Shown piece after piece: positions 8,401-16,716 of a DNA stretch of 64,000 bases (its first letter is position 1; every line of letters starts with the position of its first letter). Both the position numbers and the translations under genes were made by a program. The stretch is from M3007 sp035299505 (GTDB lineage Bacteria; Bacteroidota; Bacteroidia; Chitinophagales; Saprospiraceae): NCBI GenBank assembly GCA_035299505.1, contig DATGWL010000129.1, forward strand, positions 1 through 64,000, in the 5' to 3' direction. The notes below the pieces were generated by a model. The model had not been told where the DNA came from. It saw nothing but the letters and a program-made list of their open reading frames with translations, and did no database searches.

Positions 8401-10451
8401 TCAACGCCATCGTTAATTTCTGCCACGAGGGTTTTCAGAATCACCTCCCCGCAACCATAATCCCGGGCAAGATTAATCAGGATGGTTTCTGTGCTTTCAG
8501 GCAACCCATCCGCCAGTGGCACAATCGGGAAGGCCAGGGTTGTTTGGCCCGGTTGGAAGGTAATTGTTGGAGGTATATTCAATAAATAGTCTACACCTTG
8601 TGTAGCTGTACCACCCAAACTGATGTTGAAAGTAGTGGCTACTGTTGGTACATTAGACAATGAGATGAACAAGGTATCGTCGTCGCCGGTACAGCTTTCA
8701 ATGAAATAATCAATACCACTGGCAAATTGAATTTCTACATTCGGCGAACCAGCTTTAATTTCAGAAACAAATACACCTGAGTCGAACGACTCGTCGCCAC
8801 GGTCGGCAATAGCCAGTTTAAGGTGGTAGGTATTGCAGGGAATTACCGGCACCCGGGCAGTCAGACTTTTCTTAATACCCAATGAATCCGAAGTTAATCC
8901 ATCATATTGAATGCTCTGGCTCAACTCATTGTTCCGGTAATATTGCCAGTTAACCTGATTGTTCACACTGTCAATTTGCACAGGTGTATTGGTATTGGGC
9001 AATACGGCAATGTTCAGGGCGCTGTTGGTTAAGTTAGGGTCGCCGGTAATGCCCGGGCCGGAAACCAAAAACGCAAAAATGTCATTGAAGCCGCCATTGC
9101 TGAATATGTACTCCGGATACTCCTCAGATCCAAAAACATATTCAAAAACCACTTCGTTAGTGGCCGCAAATACATCCAACTCAATAATACAGGCATCCTT
9201 TGATTCACTGCCACTCCCAAACAAGTTGGACAAGTAGTTCAGGTCGTTGTCCCCTAAATCGTCCGTAAATGTTGGCGGAATAATCTGACCTGAGCCGGTA
9301 AGATCATTTGGACCCTGAGCCTCTGAAGCAAATCCAGAGGTCAGCAAAAGACCTTTGCCCATATTTAGGTCATTATTGTCTGTAGCGTAATTGAAGATAC
9401 CATACTGCCTGGAATCGCATTTGATATCTGTAACGGTTACCACAGCCCCACCCGTAGAAATGGCCGACACAATGCTGTCTGTCTGAATATTGGTTGTATC
9501 TACAGAAACCACTTCCGTAGGCTCGCAGGGATCGCTGCTGCAAAGCCAGGTGCCTTTCCAACCTGATTGCTGCACAGTAGCATCCGATTCAAAAACAACG
9601 GTCAAACAACCACTTTTAGCCTGCACCATAAAGCAAACACCACCACCACCGGCAATATTTTGCGGAGTAAAGTTTTCACCATCCAATGCGGCAAGCAATT
9701 GACCATTAGCTGAGTTGCCATCATAAAAAGACAATTGATCTCCTTCTCCGCTGCCAAATGGATCCAGAGTAGGCTCCAAATCATAATATTCCAGGGTAAA
9801 GCTGATACATTCAGCCTGCTGGTCAGGACAAATCACAAACGTATGGTCTTCATTGGGCAGATAATCGCCAAATTCACCACCAGAATCATACAAAGTACCA
9901 GAACAGAGTGAAGAACTACCCTGAGTAATATTTACCACCGGCGGAATGCTGTCGATACACAAAGTAAACACACCAGAGTTTGCCGTAGCGGTAGCCGACC
10001 AGTCAGACACCCTGATGTAGTAATCAATACCTGGCGTCAGGCCAAACAAATCCATTTGAGCACCGGTTTGCCCCTGACTTGAGCTAACGCAAGCCAGCTC
10101 TGCCAGACCATCAAAGAAGCAGTCTCCCCGGTACACAGCAAACTCTGGATTAGTAATAGGACCACCGGTTACCCCGGTTAGGGTTATACGCAGATCCAGC
10201 AGGGTAATAGGGCATTGAAAACGGAACCAAACATCCCGTTGGGCAGCGCCACTTTGGAAGCATGAAACTGTATCTACGGTGGCAATTACACTTGGTGTGG
10301 CATTGACATTGGTGTACTCCGTAGTTTCACAGGAGGGCACCTCGCCGAGATTTATCATGGTACTGCAGTTAAAGGCATCGTTTACAGGCGCCTGTGCATG
10401 CAGAAAACTTGCGCACAAAAGGAGAAGGAATGATAAAAGAGCTTGCTTCAT
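5496..10451 (-). CDS. Giant secreted multidomain protein, choice-of-anchor L domain, Ig-like array and T9SS type B sorting domain
   Basis: The ATG at 10451 is chosen because it starts a clean signal peptide (MKQALLSFLLLLCASFLHAQ), giving 1651 residues; an in-frame extension upstream lacks one. The N-terminal part has CUB-like and pre-peptidase-like segments. A choice-of-anchor L region follows around residues 350-560 (GLLLTSGFA, FGSEEYPEYIFS). After a Calx-beta-like stretch there are about eight Ig/PKD-like repeats, each carrying W.P...L.......P.ATP...TY. The last ~90 residues (IPNAFTPNGDSANDTF, YNRWGQKVFE, YSGEVTLLR) are a type B C-terminal domain (CHU_C/gliding-motility type) for type IX secretion and surface anchoring. 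It is probably an adhesin; the ligand is unknown. Confidence 0.92.
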   Translation of the reverse strand: MKQALLSFLLLLCASFLHAQAPVNDAFNCSTMINLGEVPSCETTEYTNVNATPSVIATVDTVSCFQSGAAQRDVWFRFQCPITLLDLRITLTGVTGGPITNPEFAVYRGDCFFDGLAELACVSSSQGQTGAQMDLFGLTPGIDYYIRVSDWSATATANSGVFTLCIDSIPPVVNITQGSSSLCSGTLYDSGGEFGDYLPNEDHTFVICPDQQAECISFTLEYYDLEPTLDPFGSGEGDQLSFYDGNSANGQLLAALDGENFTPQNIAGGGGVCFMVQAKSGCLTVVFESDATVQQSGWKGTWLCSSDPCEPTEVVSVDTTNIQTDSIVSAISTGGAVVTVTDIKCDSRQYGIFNYATDNNDLNMGKGLLLTSGFASEAQGPNDLTGSGQIIPPTFTDDLGDNDLNYLSNLFGSGSESKDACIIELDVFAATNEVVFEYVFGSEEYPEYIFSNGGFNDIFAFLVSGPGITGDPNLTNSALNIAVLPNTNTPVQIDSVNNQVNWQYYRNNELSQSIQYDGLTSDSLGIKKSLTARVPVIPCNTYHLKLAIADRGDESFDSGVFVSEIKAGSPNVEIQFASGIDYFIESCTGDDDTLFISLSNVPTVATTFNISLGGTATQGVDYLLNIPPTITFQPGQTTLAFPIVPLADGLPESTETILINLARDYGCGEVILKTLVAEINDGVEVVVSGGDTLTVCKGDFLQLNASGATSYFWEPVNQVSNAYVPNPVTSPTQSVWLTVKGIVGNCEDEDSVFVKVIGPEIAASALTPTTICLGSSVSLQAIVNPPNTPVTWLPATGLDDPNSLTPIATPTFPLTYTATVTLEGCTVNDFVTVIVDTLKMPSLIADTVACQNYPIQLASPLSSTTQYEWTPADGLDNPNSASPIATPDQTTTYTLVATSANDACSQTASVTVTLILSDIEIQGQDLRLLCLGESDTLVAITNPVGSTVTWTPSAFLNTNTGGTVIATPTESVTYTATYDIVSGNRTCTVYDSVRLKVDSLPELSVRKVLDKEVYCPGDTIYFLANSIFEPANFPGITHEWLPHGTFLTPDDLLSLVILASDTFTYQRVTTIGGCVDTTEVYVPVFTPPTLQAFATPPIVCPGASAQINVSVTPPNPNFTYQWEPMTAGTLSCDDCLNPLATPTQTTLYQISVKDIPCPAGTSIAVFVEQPPVLQLADDPVICSTGSVVLNGNSQTDVTYTWTPATFLNDPSSPNPVASPTQTITYKVVAQGQNCSTEGEVTVTYYNASVNAGVDQIICEGANATLTATATGDPGSLVWSPGGETTNTITVSPTTLQSYGVTYFYGQGCAAVDAVNVDVIPLPVLNLNPNTSICLGESVALTLPPNGPGAFQWTPATSLNNASIPNPIATPNSTITYSVTASNQNCTTQGQVTVTVSNASVNAGADQSICFGENATLTANVTGTPADSIVWMPGGLKGATITVNPVFTITYTATIYYGVNCSDNDAVTVTVFPPIVLDKIEVTPDPADSICEGSSVKLRINVVSGDVESLQWLANGEVVPGATKDSVEVTPLGDQVSYTVVATDANGCTSVSDPVVYNTKRCFAIPNAFTPNGDSANDTFGPVLLGGSATVLNFTIYNRWGQKVFEATPAKQAWDGRTDDKNAPSDVYVYKMLVRFGNGEEETYSGEVTLLR

Positions 10452-10531
10452 GTTGCTAAAATAATTTCCAGTCTGAAACCTAATACGGGAATATGTCTTC
10501 CCCGGTTTCAGTGTAAAGAGATAAATCCGGC

Positions 10532-10539
10532 CAAAAGTA
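10532..10539 (-). promoter_or_regulatory. Putative -7 promoter element (TACTTTTG)
   Basis: On the minus strand TACTTTTG matches the Bacteroidota -7 consensus TAnnTTTG, about 80 bases before the signal-peptide ATG of the giant protein. No clear -33 TTTG is seen. Confidence 0.5.
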
Positions 10540-10606
10540 GCGAGACATTTGGTAAACCCCAATGGTAATCAGGCAAATATGACAGATTGGTCATGCATCG
10601 GCAATT

Positions 10607-11008
10607 TCATTTCGGAGCCGGGCACTGATCCAGGGCTTGTTGTACCTCTTCAAGGGTATATGGTGTGATTTTGTTGCCCCAGCTTTGCAGTACATAATTC
10701 AGAACATTGGTTATCTGAATTTCACTGAGGTTTTTATTACCCGGCATTTGTTCGGCATATACCCGACCATTTACTTGAATGGTGTCCTGCAATCCATGCC
10801 TTATAATGCAGGGCAGCGACTGACGATGACTTGACAAATAATCAGATCCTGCGAGAGGAGGCATTAATGCACCTAAACCAACCCCATTGTCCATATGGCA
10901 ATTGGCGCATTGAGCCTGATACAACCGCTGTCCTATTTGGTAAGGTTGCTGCTCACAACCCAACAACATCGCAAGGCCTGTAACCAAAGCCATTATCCAA
11001 ATTCTCAT
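10607..11008 (-). CDS. c-type cytochrome lipoprotein
   Basis: 133 residues. A short hydrophobic leader ends in a lipobox, LLGC (Cys about residue 18), followed by a single haem-binding CANCH motif (about residues 34-38). The downstream methionine of EQMPGNKNLSEIQI is the probable sixth ligand. The last helix, ITNVLNYVLQSWG, is typical of cytochrome c class I. The protein should be an envelope-anchored electron carrier. The gene overlaps the upstream membrane-protein gene by the four bases ATGA, so the two are probably translationally coupled. Its electron donor and acceptor are not evident here. Confidence 0.9.
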   Translation of the reverse strand: MRIWIMALVTGLAMLLGCEQQPYQIGQRLYQAQCANCHMDNGVGLGALMPPLAGSDYLSSHRQSLPCIIRHGLQDTIQVNGRVYAEQMPGNKNLSEIQITNVLNYVLQSWGNKITPYTLEEVQQALDQCPAPK

Positions 11009-11580
11009 GCTTGTTCAGGTAATTTTGTTTTTAGTTGAAGCGATTCAAAAACAGCGTAAGAATCCTTGTCAAGATACTCGGCAAATACTTTTGCGCGATT
11101 CAGGTAAGCAAAAAACAAGAGCAAAAACACTGGAATCAAACATGCCCATTCCCAGTATCCGCGCTGCGCCCACTTGGTCAGACACATCAATATGGCAAAC
11201 AAACAAAAGGCCGACATATTAGCCGCCAATGCCTTTAAAGCCTGCCAACGATCCAGTATAGGCAGGTGTTTCTCACCATGCTCCCGTATGAGTGCCCAGT
11301 AATTAGATAGGTTGTCTGTAGCTTTTGCTCTCCGTTTTTCTAACCTTGGATAACGGGTGTAAAAAATGAACGAACCTGCAAAATGCATGGTAAACCCGAT
11401 GGTATACGCAACCACAAAACCAGACAACACCACATTCGCTGATATTTTTTGCAGAAAGAGATATAGATCCTCTAGTTTGACAATTTGCTGATCTGCAGTT
11501 ACCCAAATGGCCATCAGCATGGCTGAACCTGGAATCAGGTAGCCCATGATATCAAAAAAATCCAGCCTAAGTTTATCCAT
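11005..11580 (-). CDS. Four-helix membrane protein of unknown function
   Basis: The ATG at 11580 (MDKLRLDFFDIMGYLIPG) is preferred over the longer in-frame start inside tsaD, giving 191 residues. Hydrophobic segments at about 12-30, 45-75, 125-145 and 150-172 predict four transmembrane helices, with a basic stretch (RYPRLEKRRAKA) between the second and third. I do not recognise the family. It lies 20 bases after tsaD and overlaps the cytochrome gene by ATGA, so tsaD, this gene and the cytochrome probably form one operon. Confidence 0.75.
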   Translation of the reverse strand: MDKLRLDFFDIMGYLIPGSAMLMAIWVTADQQIVKLEDLYLFLQKISANVVLSGFVVAYTIGFTMHFAGSFIFYTRYPRLEKRRAKATDNLSNYWALIREHGEKHLPILDRWQALKALAANMSAFCLFAILMCLTKWAQRGYWEWACLIPVFLLLFFAYLNRAKVFAEYLDKDSYAVFESLQLKTKLPEQA

Positions 11581-11600
11581 GTTACAATCCAGAATTGGTT

Positions 11601-12596
11601 TTATCGGGCATAAGGTGCGGCATCTTGTCCGCAAAATTCACCCGCAAGGTATTTGTAATAGGCATTGACACCAATCATACCGGCATTGTCTGTACAGTAT
11701 TGAAAATCAGGTATATAAGTAACCCAGCCTTCCTTTTCACCCATGGCTGCCAGTGCCGTTCTCAGGCCACTGTTGGCGCTCACGCCGCCGGCTATAGCAA
11801 TTTCCCTGATACCGGTTTGCTTTGCAGCCTTGCGTAATTTCTTAAGTAATATGGTAACGATGGTTGACTGAATAGACGCACAAATGTCGGCGAGGTTTTC
11901 CTGAATGAAGTGCTGATTACCCTCCATTTCTTTTTTCAAAAAATACAAAATACTGGTTTTTAACCCGCTAAAGCTAAAATCCAGGCCGGGAATAGCCGGT
12001 TCCGGGAACGGGAATCTGGCCTGACCCTCTCTGGCATAACGGTCAATAAGTGGCCCTGCCGGATACCCAAGTCCAAGCAGCTTGCCTGATTTATCAAACG
12101 CCTCGCCCGCGGCATCATCCAGGGTCTGGCCAATAAATTCCATGTCCAGATAATCGCGTACCAGCACTATCTGGGTATGTCCTCCACTCACAGTAAGGCA
12201 TAAAAAAGGAAATTTTGGCTTGGGATCTTCCGCAAAATGTGCCAGCACGTGCGCCTGCATGTGGTTCACTTCAATGAGAGGCAATTGATAACTCAGGGCA
12301 AAGGCCTTAGCAAATGAAGTACCCACCAGTAAGGATCCCAACAAGCCCGGCCCTCTCGTAAATGCCACTGCGTGCAAATCAGATTTTGCTATTCCGGCTT
12401 TTCGAATGGCCATATCCACTACAGGTATAATGCTGGCCTGATGCGCCCTGGAAGCCACCTCCGGCACTACACCACCATACTGATGATGTACCTCCTGGTT
12501 AGCCACGTAATTAGACAAAACAACGCCATCAGCAATCACCGCAGCCGAAGTGTCGTCGCATGAGGATTCTATGGCTAAAATATTTATTTGACTCAT
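11601..12596 (-). CDS. tsaD: tRNA N6-adenosine threonylcarbamoyltransferase TsaD
   Basis: 331 residues, the usual TsaD length. It starts with ILAIESSCDDTSAAVI, the family's ATP/nucleotide-binding N-terminus. The metal-binding H-x3-H is in NHMQAHVLAH and the phosphate loop in LTVSGGHTQIVLV. A distal AIAGGVSANSGLR motif and a C-terminal TDNAGMIG segment with the third metal ligand Asp complete the ASKHA fold. TsaD transfers the threonylcarbamoyl group to A37 of ANN-decoding tRNAs, together with TsaB and TsaE, which are not in this window. Confidence 0.97.
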   Translation of the reverse strand: MSQINILAIESSCDDTSAAVIADGVVLSNYVANQEVHHQYGGVVPEVASRAHQASIIPVVDMAIRKAGIAKSDLHAVAFTRGPGLLGSLLVGTSFAKAFALSYQLPLIEVNHMQAHVLAHFAEDPKPKFPFLCLTVSGGHTQIVLVRDYLDMEFIGQTLDDAAGEAFDKSGKLLGLGYPAGPLIDRYAREGQARFPFPEPAIPGLDFSFSGLKTSILYFLKKEMEGNQHFIQENLADICASIQSTIVTILLKKLRKAAKQTGIREIAIAGGVSANSGLRTALAAMGEKEGWVTYIPDFQYCTDNAGMIGVNAYYKYLAGEFCGQDAAPYAR

Positions 12597-12603
12597 TAGG
12601 CTG

Positions 12604-12611
12604 CAAATTTA
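12604..12611 (-). promoter_or_regulatory. Putative -7 promoter element for tsaD (TAAATTTG)
   Basis: Minus-strand TAAATTTG matches TAnnTTTG and ends only seven bases before the tsaD ATG, implying a leader of a few nucleotides at most. Confidence 0.5.
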
Positions 12612-12730
12612 GGATTTGCCTTGATCCAATTGCTAGTACACACTGATTTGGCACGATTATTTGTATATTTTAAATTACTTAATCCAATCATCTGATCAAC
12701 TTCCATTCAAATCGAAAAAATCAAGACAAT

Positions 12731-13144
12731 ATGTTCGGTTCAAGTACAAAAGACTCAAAATCAAGCAATTCAAGCACGGCAATGCTCAATGATAAAGACG
12801 GAGCTGCCACCACTGTAATTGCCAAAGGCACTACGATTGAAGGAAAATTTGCCTGTGGAGAAAATGTTCGCCTGGACGGCGCCATTCATGGTGAAGTCAA
12901 AGTAGACAAACGCTTTGTAATGGGCGATGGCAGTTACGTACAAGGTAATATCATTGCCAGAGATGCTGCCATCAAGGGCAAAATCAAAGGAGATGTACAT
13001 GTTAAAGAAGCCCTTCACCTGATGGATACCGCCATTATTGAAGGAAATATTACCGCTAAAACTATGGTGGTAGATGAAGGCGCACGCTACAATGGCTCAT
13101 GCAAAATCGGCGAAGCTGCTGCAGCCGCTATTCCCGCTAAGTAA
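12731..13144 (+). CDS. Bactofilin family cytoskeletal protein
   Basis: 137 residues with the bactofilin (DUF583) beta-helical core at about residues 28-120: AKGTTIEGKFACGENVRLDG, GEVKVDKRFVMGDG, VQGNIIARDAAIKGKI, GDVHVKEALHLMDTAIIEGNI. The flexible tails, a Ser-rich N-terminus and an Ala-rich C-terminus, are typical. Bactofilins polymerise without nucleotide and scaffold morphogenetic or cell-wall enzymes, often at the membrane. The gene diverges from tsaD and ends before the hairpin at 13169. Confidence 0.93.
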   Translation: MFGSSTKDSKSSNSSTAMLNDKDGAATTVIAKGTTIEGKFACGENVRLDGAIHGEVKVDKRFVMGDGSYVQGNIIARDAAIKGKIKGDVHVKEALHLMDTAIIEGNITAKTMVVDEGARYNGSCKIGEAAAAAIPAK

Positions 13145-13168
13145 AAAGCGTTTTCTGGGCATATTAAA

Positions 13169-13229
13169 GCCGGAAATTTGAATCAACGGTGCATCTTTGC
13201 GCCCGGATTTAATTTCCGGCTTTTGTTTT
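13169..13229 (+). terminator. Hairpin terminator after bactofilin, abutting the DUF3822 start
   Basis: GCCGGAAATT (13169-13178) pairs with AATTTCCGGC (13211-13220), followed by TTTTGTTTT. The loop contains ATCTTTGCGCCC, resembling a -7 promoter element, so a promoter for DUF3822 may sit inside the terminator. Confidence 0.7.
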
Positions 13230-14064
13230 GACGCCACTATTTGCTTTTCAAAGACCAGATTTCTCACCTGATTACACCTCAAGCGCTGATTTGCGTTTGG
13301 TGGTGAGCGATTCTGCCGTTTCCCTGCTGGTATCCAAAGGGCAACAGGTGCAGGTAGTAAAGTGCTGGCAAATGCCTGTCTCAGAACACCAGTTCAATCC
13401 AAATGAAGCAGAACTCAGGGGTATATTGGGCAGTGAGCGCCTGCTTTCCAGGCATTTTTTATACAAAGCTTGCTCCGTAAATCCATCCTTTACCACTTTA
13501 GTGCCCCGGAGATTATTTGATGAGCGATCTCTGCCCCAATATTTCAAACTACTGATAAAACCAGGTGGTAAATACACATACCAAAGTGCTCATATTCCAT
13601 CCATAGACGCCTACCTTGTTTGGGCTTTGGAACTAACTCAACACCACCTGATCAGTCAGTATTTCGAATCCAGCCAGATTTCACACCTGGGGGCTACCTT
13701 TATTGAAAAACTGGCTAAAGAATCACCGGCTGATGGTTACGGCATCTTTGCCAATATTCATGGTCAACGGATGCAATGCCTGGTGTTTGACCGAACGCAG
13801 CTGGTATTCTACAATTCCTTTGAATTTCATAAGCCGGCTGACTTGTTGTACTACCTGTTGTTAGTGTACAAACAGTTCGAGTTGAATCCAGCCAACATTC
13901 CTCCGCGGATTTCTGGGGGCATTTTGGAAGATTCTGAAGTTTACAGGATGCTCATGCGGTATTTCCCGGAGATCGTATTTCTCAAACCTGACAGGAGTTT
14001 CCACTTCCCGGACGATGCCAAAAACTTGCCCGCCCATTTCTGGTTTGACATTTCAATTGTTTGA
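13228..14064 (+). CDS. DUF3822 family protein
   Basis: 278 residues. In Bacteroidota this family is commonly encoded directly upstream of rsmD, as here, with only two bases between the stop and the rsmD ATG. The visible features fit the family: an N-terminal DLRLVVSDSAVSLLV strand pattern, GYGIFANIHGQRMQCLVFD in the middle and FHFPDDAKNLPAHFWFD at the end. No enzymatic motif is apparent. There is no ATG start: the frame closes at a TAA at 13210-13212 and the first reasonable initiator is TTG at 13228, directly after the bactofilin terminator T-run. The exact start is therefore uncertain. Confidence 0.82.
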   Translation: MTPLFAFQRPDFSPDYTSSADLRLVVSDSAVSLLVSKGQQVQVVKCWQMPVSEHQFNPNEAELRGILGSERLLSRHFLYKACSVNPSFTTLVPRRLFDERSLPQYFKLLIKPGGKYTYQSAHIPSIDAYLVWALELTQHHLISQYFESSQISHLGATFIEKLAKESPADGYGIFANIHGQRMQCLVFDRTQLVFYNSFEFHKPADLLYYLLLVYKQFELNPANIPPRISGGILEDSEVYRMLMRYFPEIVFLKPDRSFHFPDDAKNLPAHFWFDISIV

Positions 14065-14066
14065 TT

Positions 14067-14624
14067 ATGAGGATCATAGGAGGAAAATTCAAAGGCCGCC
14101 GGTTTGACCCGCCTGCCGACAACTGGCCTACGCGACCTACTACAGATTACGCGAAAGAGGCGCTGTTCAATATTTTGAACAACCAACTCGATTTTGAAAC
14201 CACCAGGGTACTGGATCTTTTTGGCGGCACAGGCAGCCATTCCTACGAATTTGTTTCGCGGGGCTGCGAAGACGTAACGTACGTAGACAAGTTTCCACAT
14301 GCCGTGAAATTTGTACGTCAAACAGTTACCAAACTCGGTATCGAATCGCAAGTGCGCATTTTTCAAATGGATGTGTTTAAATTCATTGAAAGCGCCAACA
14401 GTCAGTGGGATTACATCTTTGCTGGCCCGCCATATGCCTTGCCTACCATCGACACCATTCCGGATCTGATTCTTAACCGGAACTTGTTGCGTCCTGATGG
14501 GTTATTTGTTCTGGAACACAACCCACACCACGATTTTCTTCAACACCCCAACCTGGTGGATGTGCGAAATTACGGTAAAACTATATTCAGTTTCTTCCGT
14601 CCAACTACTGACAGCGAAGCCTGA
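14067..14624 (+). CDS. rsmD: 16S rRNA (guanine966-N2)-methyltransferase RsmD
   Basis: 185 residues from the ATG at 14067. It has the RsmD N-terminus MRIIGGKFKGRRF, the RPTTDYAKEALFNIL segment and a SAM-binding motif I, VLDLFGGTGSHSYEFVSRG. The catalytic motif reads AGPPYA rather than the common DPPY/DPPF. The Asp-to-Gly change at the first position is a point to note, though my recollection is that Bacteroidota homologues often show it. RsmD methylates G966 of 16S rRNA during 30S maturation. It is coupled to the DUF3822 gene and its 3' end overlaps the convergent lipoprotein gene by 20 bases. Confidence 0.93.
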   Translation: MRIIGGKFKGRRFDPPADNWPTRPTTDYAKEALFNILNNQLDFETTRVLDLFGGTGSHSYEFVSRGCEDVTYVDKFPHAVKFVRQTVTKLGIESQVRIFQMDVFKFIESANSQWDYIFAGPPYALPTIDTIPDLILNRNLLRPDGLFVLEHNPHHDFLQHPNLVDVRNYGKTIFSFFRPTTDSEA

Positions 14625-15111
14625 TCACATCTGTTTTGATTTCATTGCTTTCGTGTCCGGCACGATCCCGGATTTTAATAAAATAGGAAAAACTGTCGAA
14701 CTGAAAGGTGACTGGAACCTCATCGCAGGGGAATTTGAAACCTTCGGGAGAGGTGTAAATGCAGCAGGTAGTGGGGAGTTTAACCGTAATTTCTCCTGAA
14801 ATACCATTTGCGGCGCCTAATGGTTCAACATAGGGCAATTGCAGAGGGGGCTTAAAGAAGGAATCGCGGGAATCGCGAATAAAAACGCTACCGGTTGGAT
14901 CAGATTCAGGATAACCCAAATCCCCATCACCGTCTGTAAATGAAAAGGTTACAAACAAAGAATCAGTGTATCCTTCGCCCTGATTCATGATATTTTTTGA
15001 CAGACCGATATACTTGATTTGAGGCTCATCCGGGTAATCCGGAGGCTGAACACAAAAACCCAGCAGGATAACAACAACCAACGACCCTACAACGTAGCCC
15101 AGTTTTTTCAT
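14605..15111 (-). CDS. Small lipoprotein of unknown function
   Basis: The ATG at 15111 begins a lipoprotein leader, MKKLGYVVGSLVVVILLGFC, with the lipidated Cys near residue 20, giving 168 residues. The mature part contains DGDGDLGYPESDPTG, an Asp-rich calcium-binding-like loop seen in Bacteroidota envelope lipoproteins, a cysteine pair (TTCCIY) and a beta-rich C-terminus. I cannot assign a function. The gene faces rsmD tail to tail with a 20-bp overlap and diverges from the LuxE-like gene. Confidence 0.8.
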   Translation of the reverse strand: MKKLGYVVGSLVVVILLGFCVQPPDYPDEPQIKYIGLSKNIMNQGEGYTDSLFVTFSFTDGDGDLGYPESDPTGSVFIRDSRDSFFKPPLQLPYVEPLGAANGISGEITVKLPTTCCIYTSPEGFKFPCDEVPVTFQFDSFSYFIKIRDRAGHESNEIKTDVIRLRCQ

Positions 15112-15152
15112 AGTGGTTAAATTTGACCCAAAATTGGTACTTTTTCCTGAAG

Positions 15153-16136
15153 ATGCAAACTCCCGACCGGTCAGAAATATTGTCTTTACTCGACAGAATC
15201 GGCGAACTGCCGTTTTCAAGGCTGGAGGAAGCCGTGTTTCGTTACCAAAGCCAAAACAATCAGCTTTACCAACAATTTCTAAAACTATCCGGCACGCAGG
15301 AGCGACTTTCGTTTCACCCGGGGTTGCCTATCCAGTTTTTTAAAACACAGGAGGTGCAAACAGGCAATTGGCAGGCAACCAGCGTCTTTTCCAGCAGCGG
15401 CACCACAGGCCAACAAACTTCAAGGCATCTGGTTCGGGATATGGAGGCATATTTGACCAATGCGGTGAAAGGCTTCGAGACATTTTACGGTCATCCACGA
15501 AACTGGGTTGTGCTGGCTTTGTTACCATCTTATCTGGAAAGGCAAGGCTCTTCATTGGTGGCTATGGCCGAGCGATTCATTACCTTGTCAGAGCACCAGG
15601 AAAGCGGATTTTTTCTCCATAATTTTGACCAACTGAAACAAACACTCCAGGAATGCAGGAAAAAAGGCAGACAAACGCTTTTGCTGGGAGTTAGTTTTGC
15701 CTTGCTGGATTTCGCCGAGTATGCCCCAATGGATCTTTCCGGGGTAGTAATTATGGAAACAGGAGGCATGAAAGGGCGTAGAAAAGAACTCACGCGCACA
15801 GAACTCCACCAGCAACTCAAGGTGGCTTTTGGCGTGGAGATGATCCATTCAGAATACGGCATGACGGAGCTTTTTTCTCAGGCCTATTCTACCGGAAATG
15901 CCGTTTTTCACCTAACGCCAACCATGCGTGTGTTTACCACCGAAATCAACGATCCGTTTTGTTTGGTGCCTCCTGGCAAAACAGGAGTACTGAATGTGGT
16001 AGACCTGGCCAATCTGGATACCTGCAGTTTTATCCAAACCGAAGATCTGGGACGGGTGTATGCAGATGGCAGTTTTGATATATTGGGCAGGTTGGATGCT
16101 GCTGAACTTCGCGGCTGCAACCTGATGGTAGAGTAG
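15153..16136 (+). CDS. LuxE-like acyl-protein synthetase / acyltransferase
   Basis: 327 residues from the ATG at 15153; a TTG 30 bases upstream is possible but less likely. The sequence has the ANL/LuxE-type phosphate-binding motif VFSSSGTTGQQTSRH, followed by IHSEYGMTELFSQAY, the equivalent of the YGxTE adenylation motif, and a late EDLGRVYADGSFDILGR motif where these enzymes bind ribose. It therefore probably activates a carboxylic acid as an acyl-adenylate. Substrate and acceptor are unknown. It lacks the large C-terminal lid of full acyl-CoA ligases, as in LuxE. Confidence 0.82.
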   Translation: MQTPDRSEILSLLDRIGELPFSRLEEAVFRYQSQNNQLYQQFLKLSGTQERLSFHPGLPIQFFKTQEVQTGNWQATSVFSSSGTTGQQTSRHLVRDMEAYLTNAVKGFETFYGHPRNWVVLALLPSYLERQGSSLVAMAERFITLSEHQESGFFLHNFDQLKQTLQECRKKGRQTLLLGVSFALLDFAEYAPMDLSGVVIMETGGMKGRRKELTRTELHQQLKVAFGVEMIHSEYGMTELFSQAYSTGNAVFHLTPTMRVFTTEINDPFCLVPPGKTGVLNVVDLANLDTCSFIQTEDLGRVYADGSFDILGRLDAAELRGCNLMVE

Positions 16137-16165
16137 GGCAGGGTAGAGGTAAAAATTGTCAATTC

Positions 16166-16696
16166 ATGAAAAAAATAGGACTTTTATCGGATACGCATTC
16201 AGTTCTGGATGAACGCGTTATGACGCATTTCGCGGAATGCGATGAAATCTGGCATGCCGGCGATGTAGGCGACATTCGGGTTTGGGATGCGTTAAAAGCA
16301 TTTAAACCGGTAAGGGGAGTGTATGGCAATATAGATGGCGCCAAACTAAGAGCAGAGTTACCGCTGGATTTGCGCTTTGAGTGCGAAGGCGTGCCTGTTT
16401 TCATGACCCACATTGGAGGTTATCCGGGCCGATACGACCCCAGAGTAGGTAAATTACTGAAAGAAGACCCACCTGCGGGCGGCTTGTTCATCAGCGGTCA
16501 TTCTCATATTCTGAAAGTTATGCCGGATAAGACGCTTGGTTTTTTGCACATCAACCCGGGCGCCTGCGGAAACGAAGGCTGGCATAAGGTAAAAACGCTG
16601 GTGAGGTTTGTGCTGAAGGAAGGCCAAATCAGAGATTTGCAAATAATTGAATTGGGAAACAAAGGGATTGTGGCCGGTAAAGAAAAAATGAAATAA
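16166..16696 (+). CDS. YfcE/MJ0936-type metallophosphoesterase
   Basis: 176 residues with all five calcineurin-like metal motifs in order: LLSDTHS (about 5-11), HAGDVGD, VYGNIDG, MTHIGGYPGRY and ISGHSHILKV, followed by HINPGACGNEG. This is the compact YfcE-like phosphodiesterase family, which uses two metals and cleaves small phosphodiesters; the physiological substrate is unknown. The gene lies 29 bases after the LuxE-like gene and they may be co-transcribed. Its TAA stop overlaps the promoter element of the tRNA gene. Confidence 0.92.
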   Translation: MKKIGLLSDTHSVLDERVMTHFAECDEIWHAGDVGDIRVWDALKAFKPVRGVYGNIDGAKLRAELPLDLRFECEGVPVFMTHIGGYPGRYDPRVGKLLKEDPPAGGLFISGHSHILKVMPDKTLGFLHINPGACGNEGWHKVKTLVRFVLKEGQIRDLQIIELGNKGIVAGKEKMK

Positions 16697-16701
16697 CTTT
16701 G
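16694..16701 (+). promoter_or_regulatory. Promoter -7 element of the tRNA-Arg gene (TAACTTTG)
   Basis: TAACTTTG matches TAnnTTTG and is followed by GCGCCCGC; its TAA is the stop codon of the phosphoesterase. It lies 15 bases before the tRNA 5' end. Confidence 0.6.
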
Positions 16702-16716
16702 CGCCCGCAAAATCCT

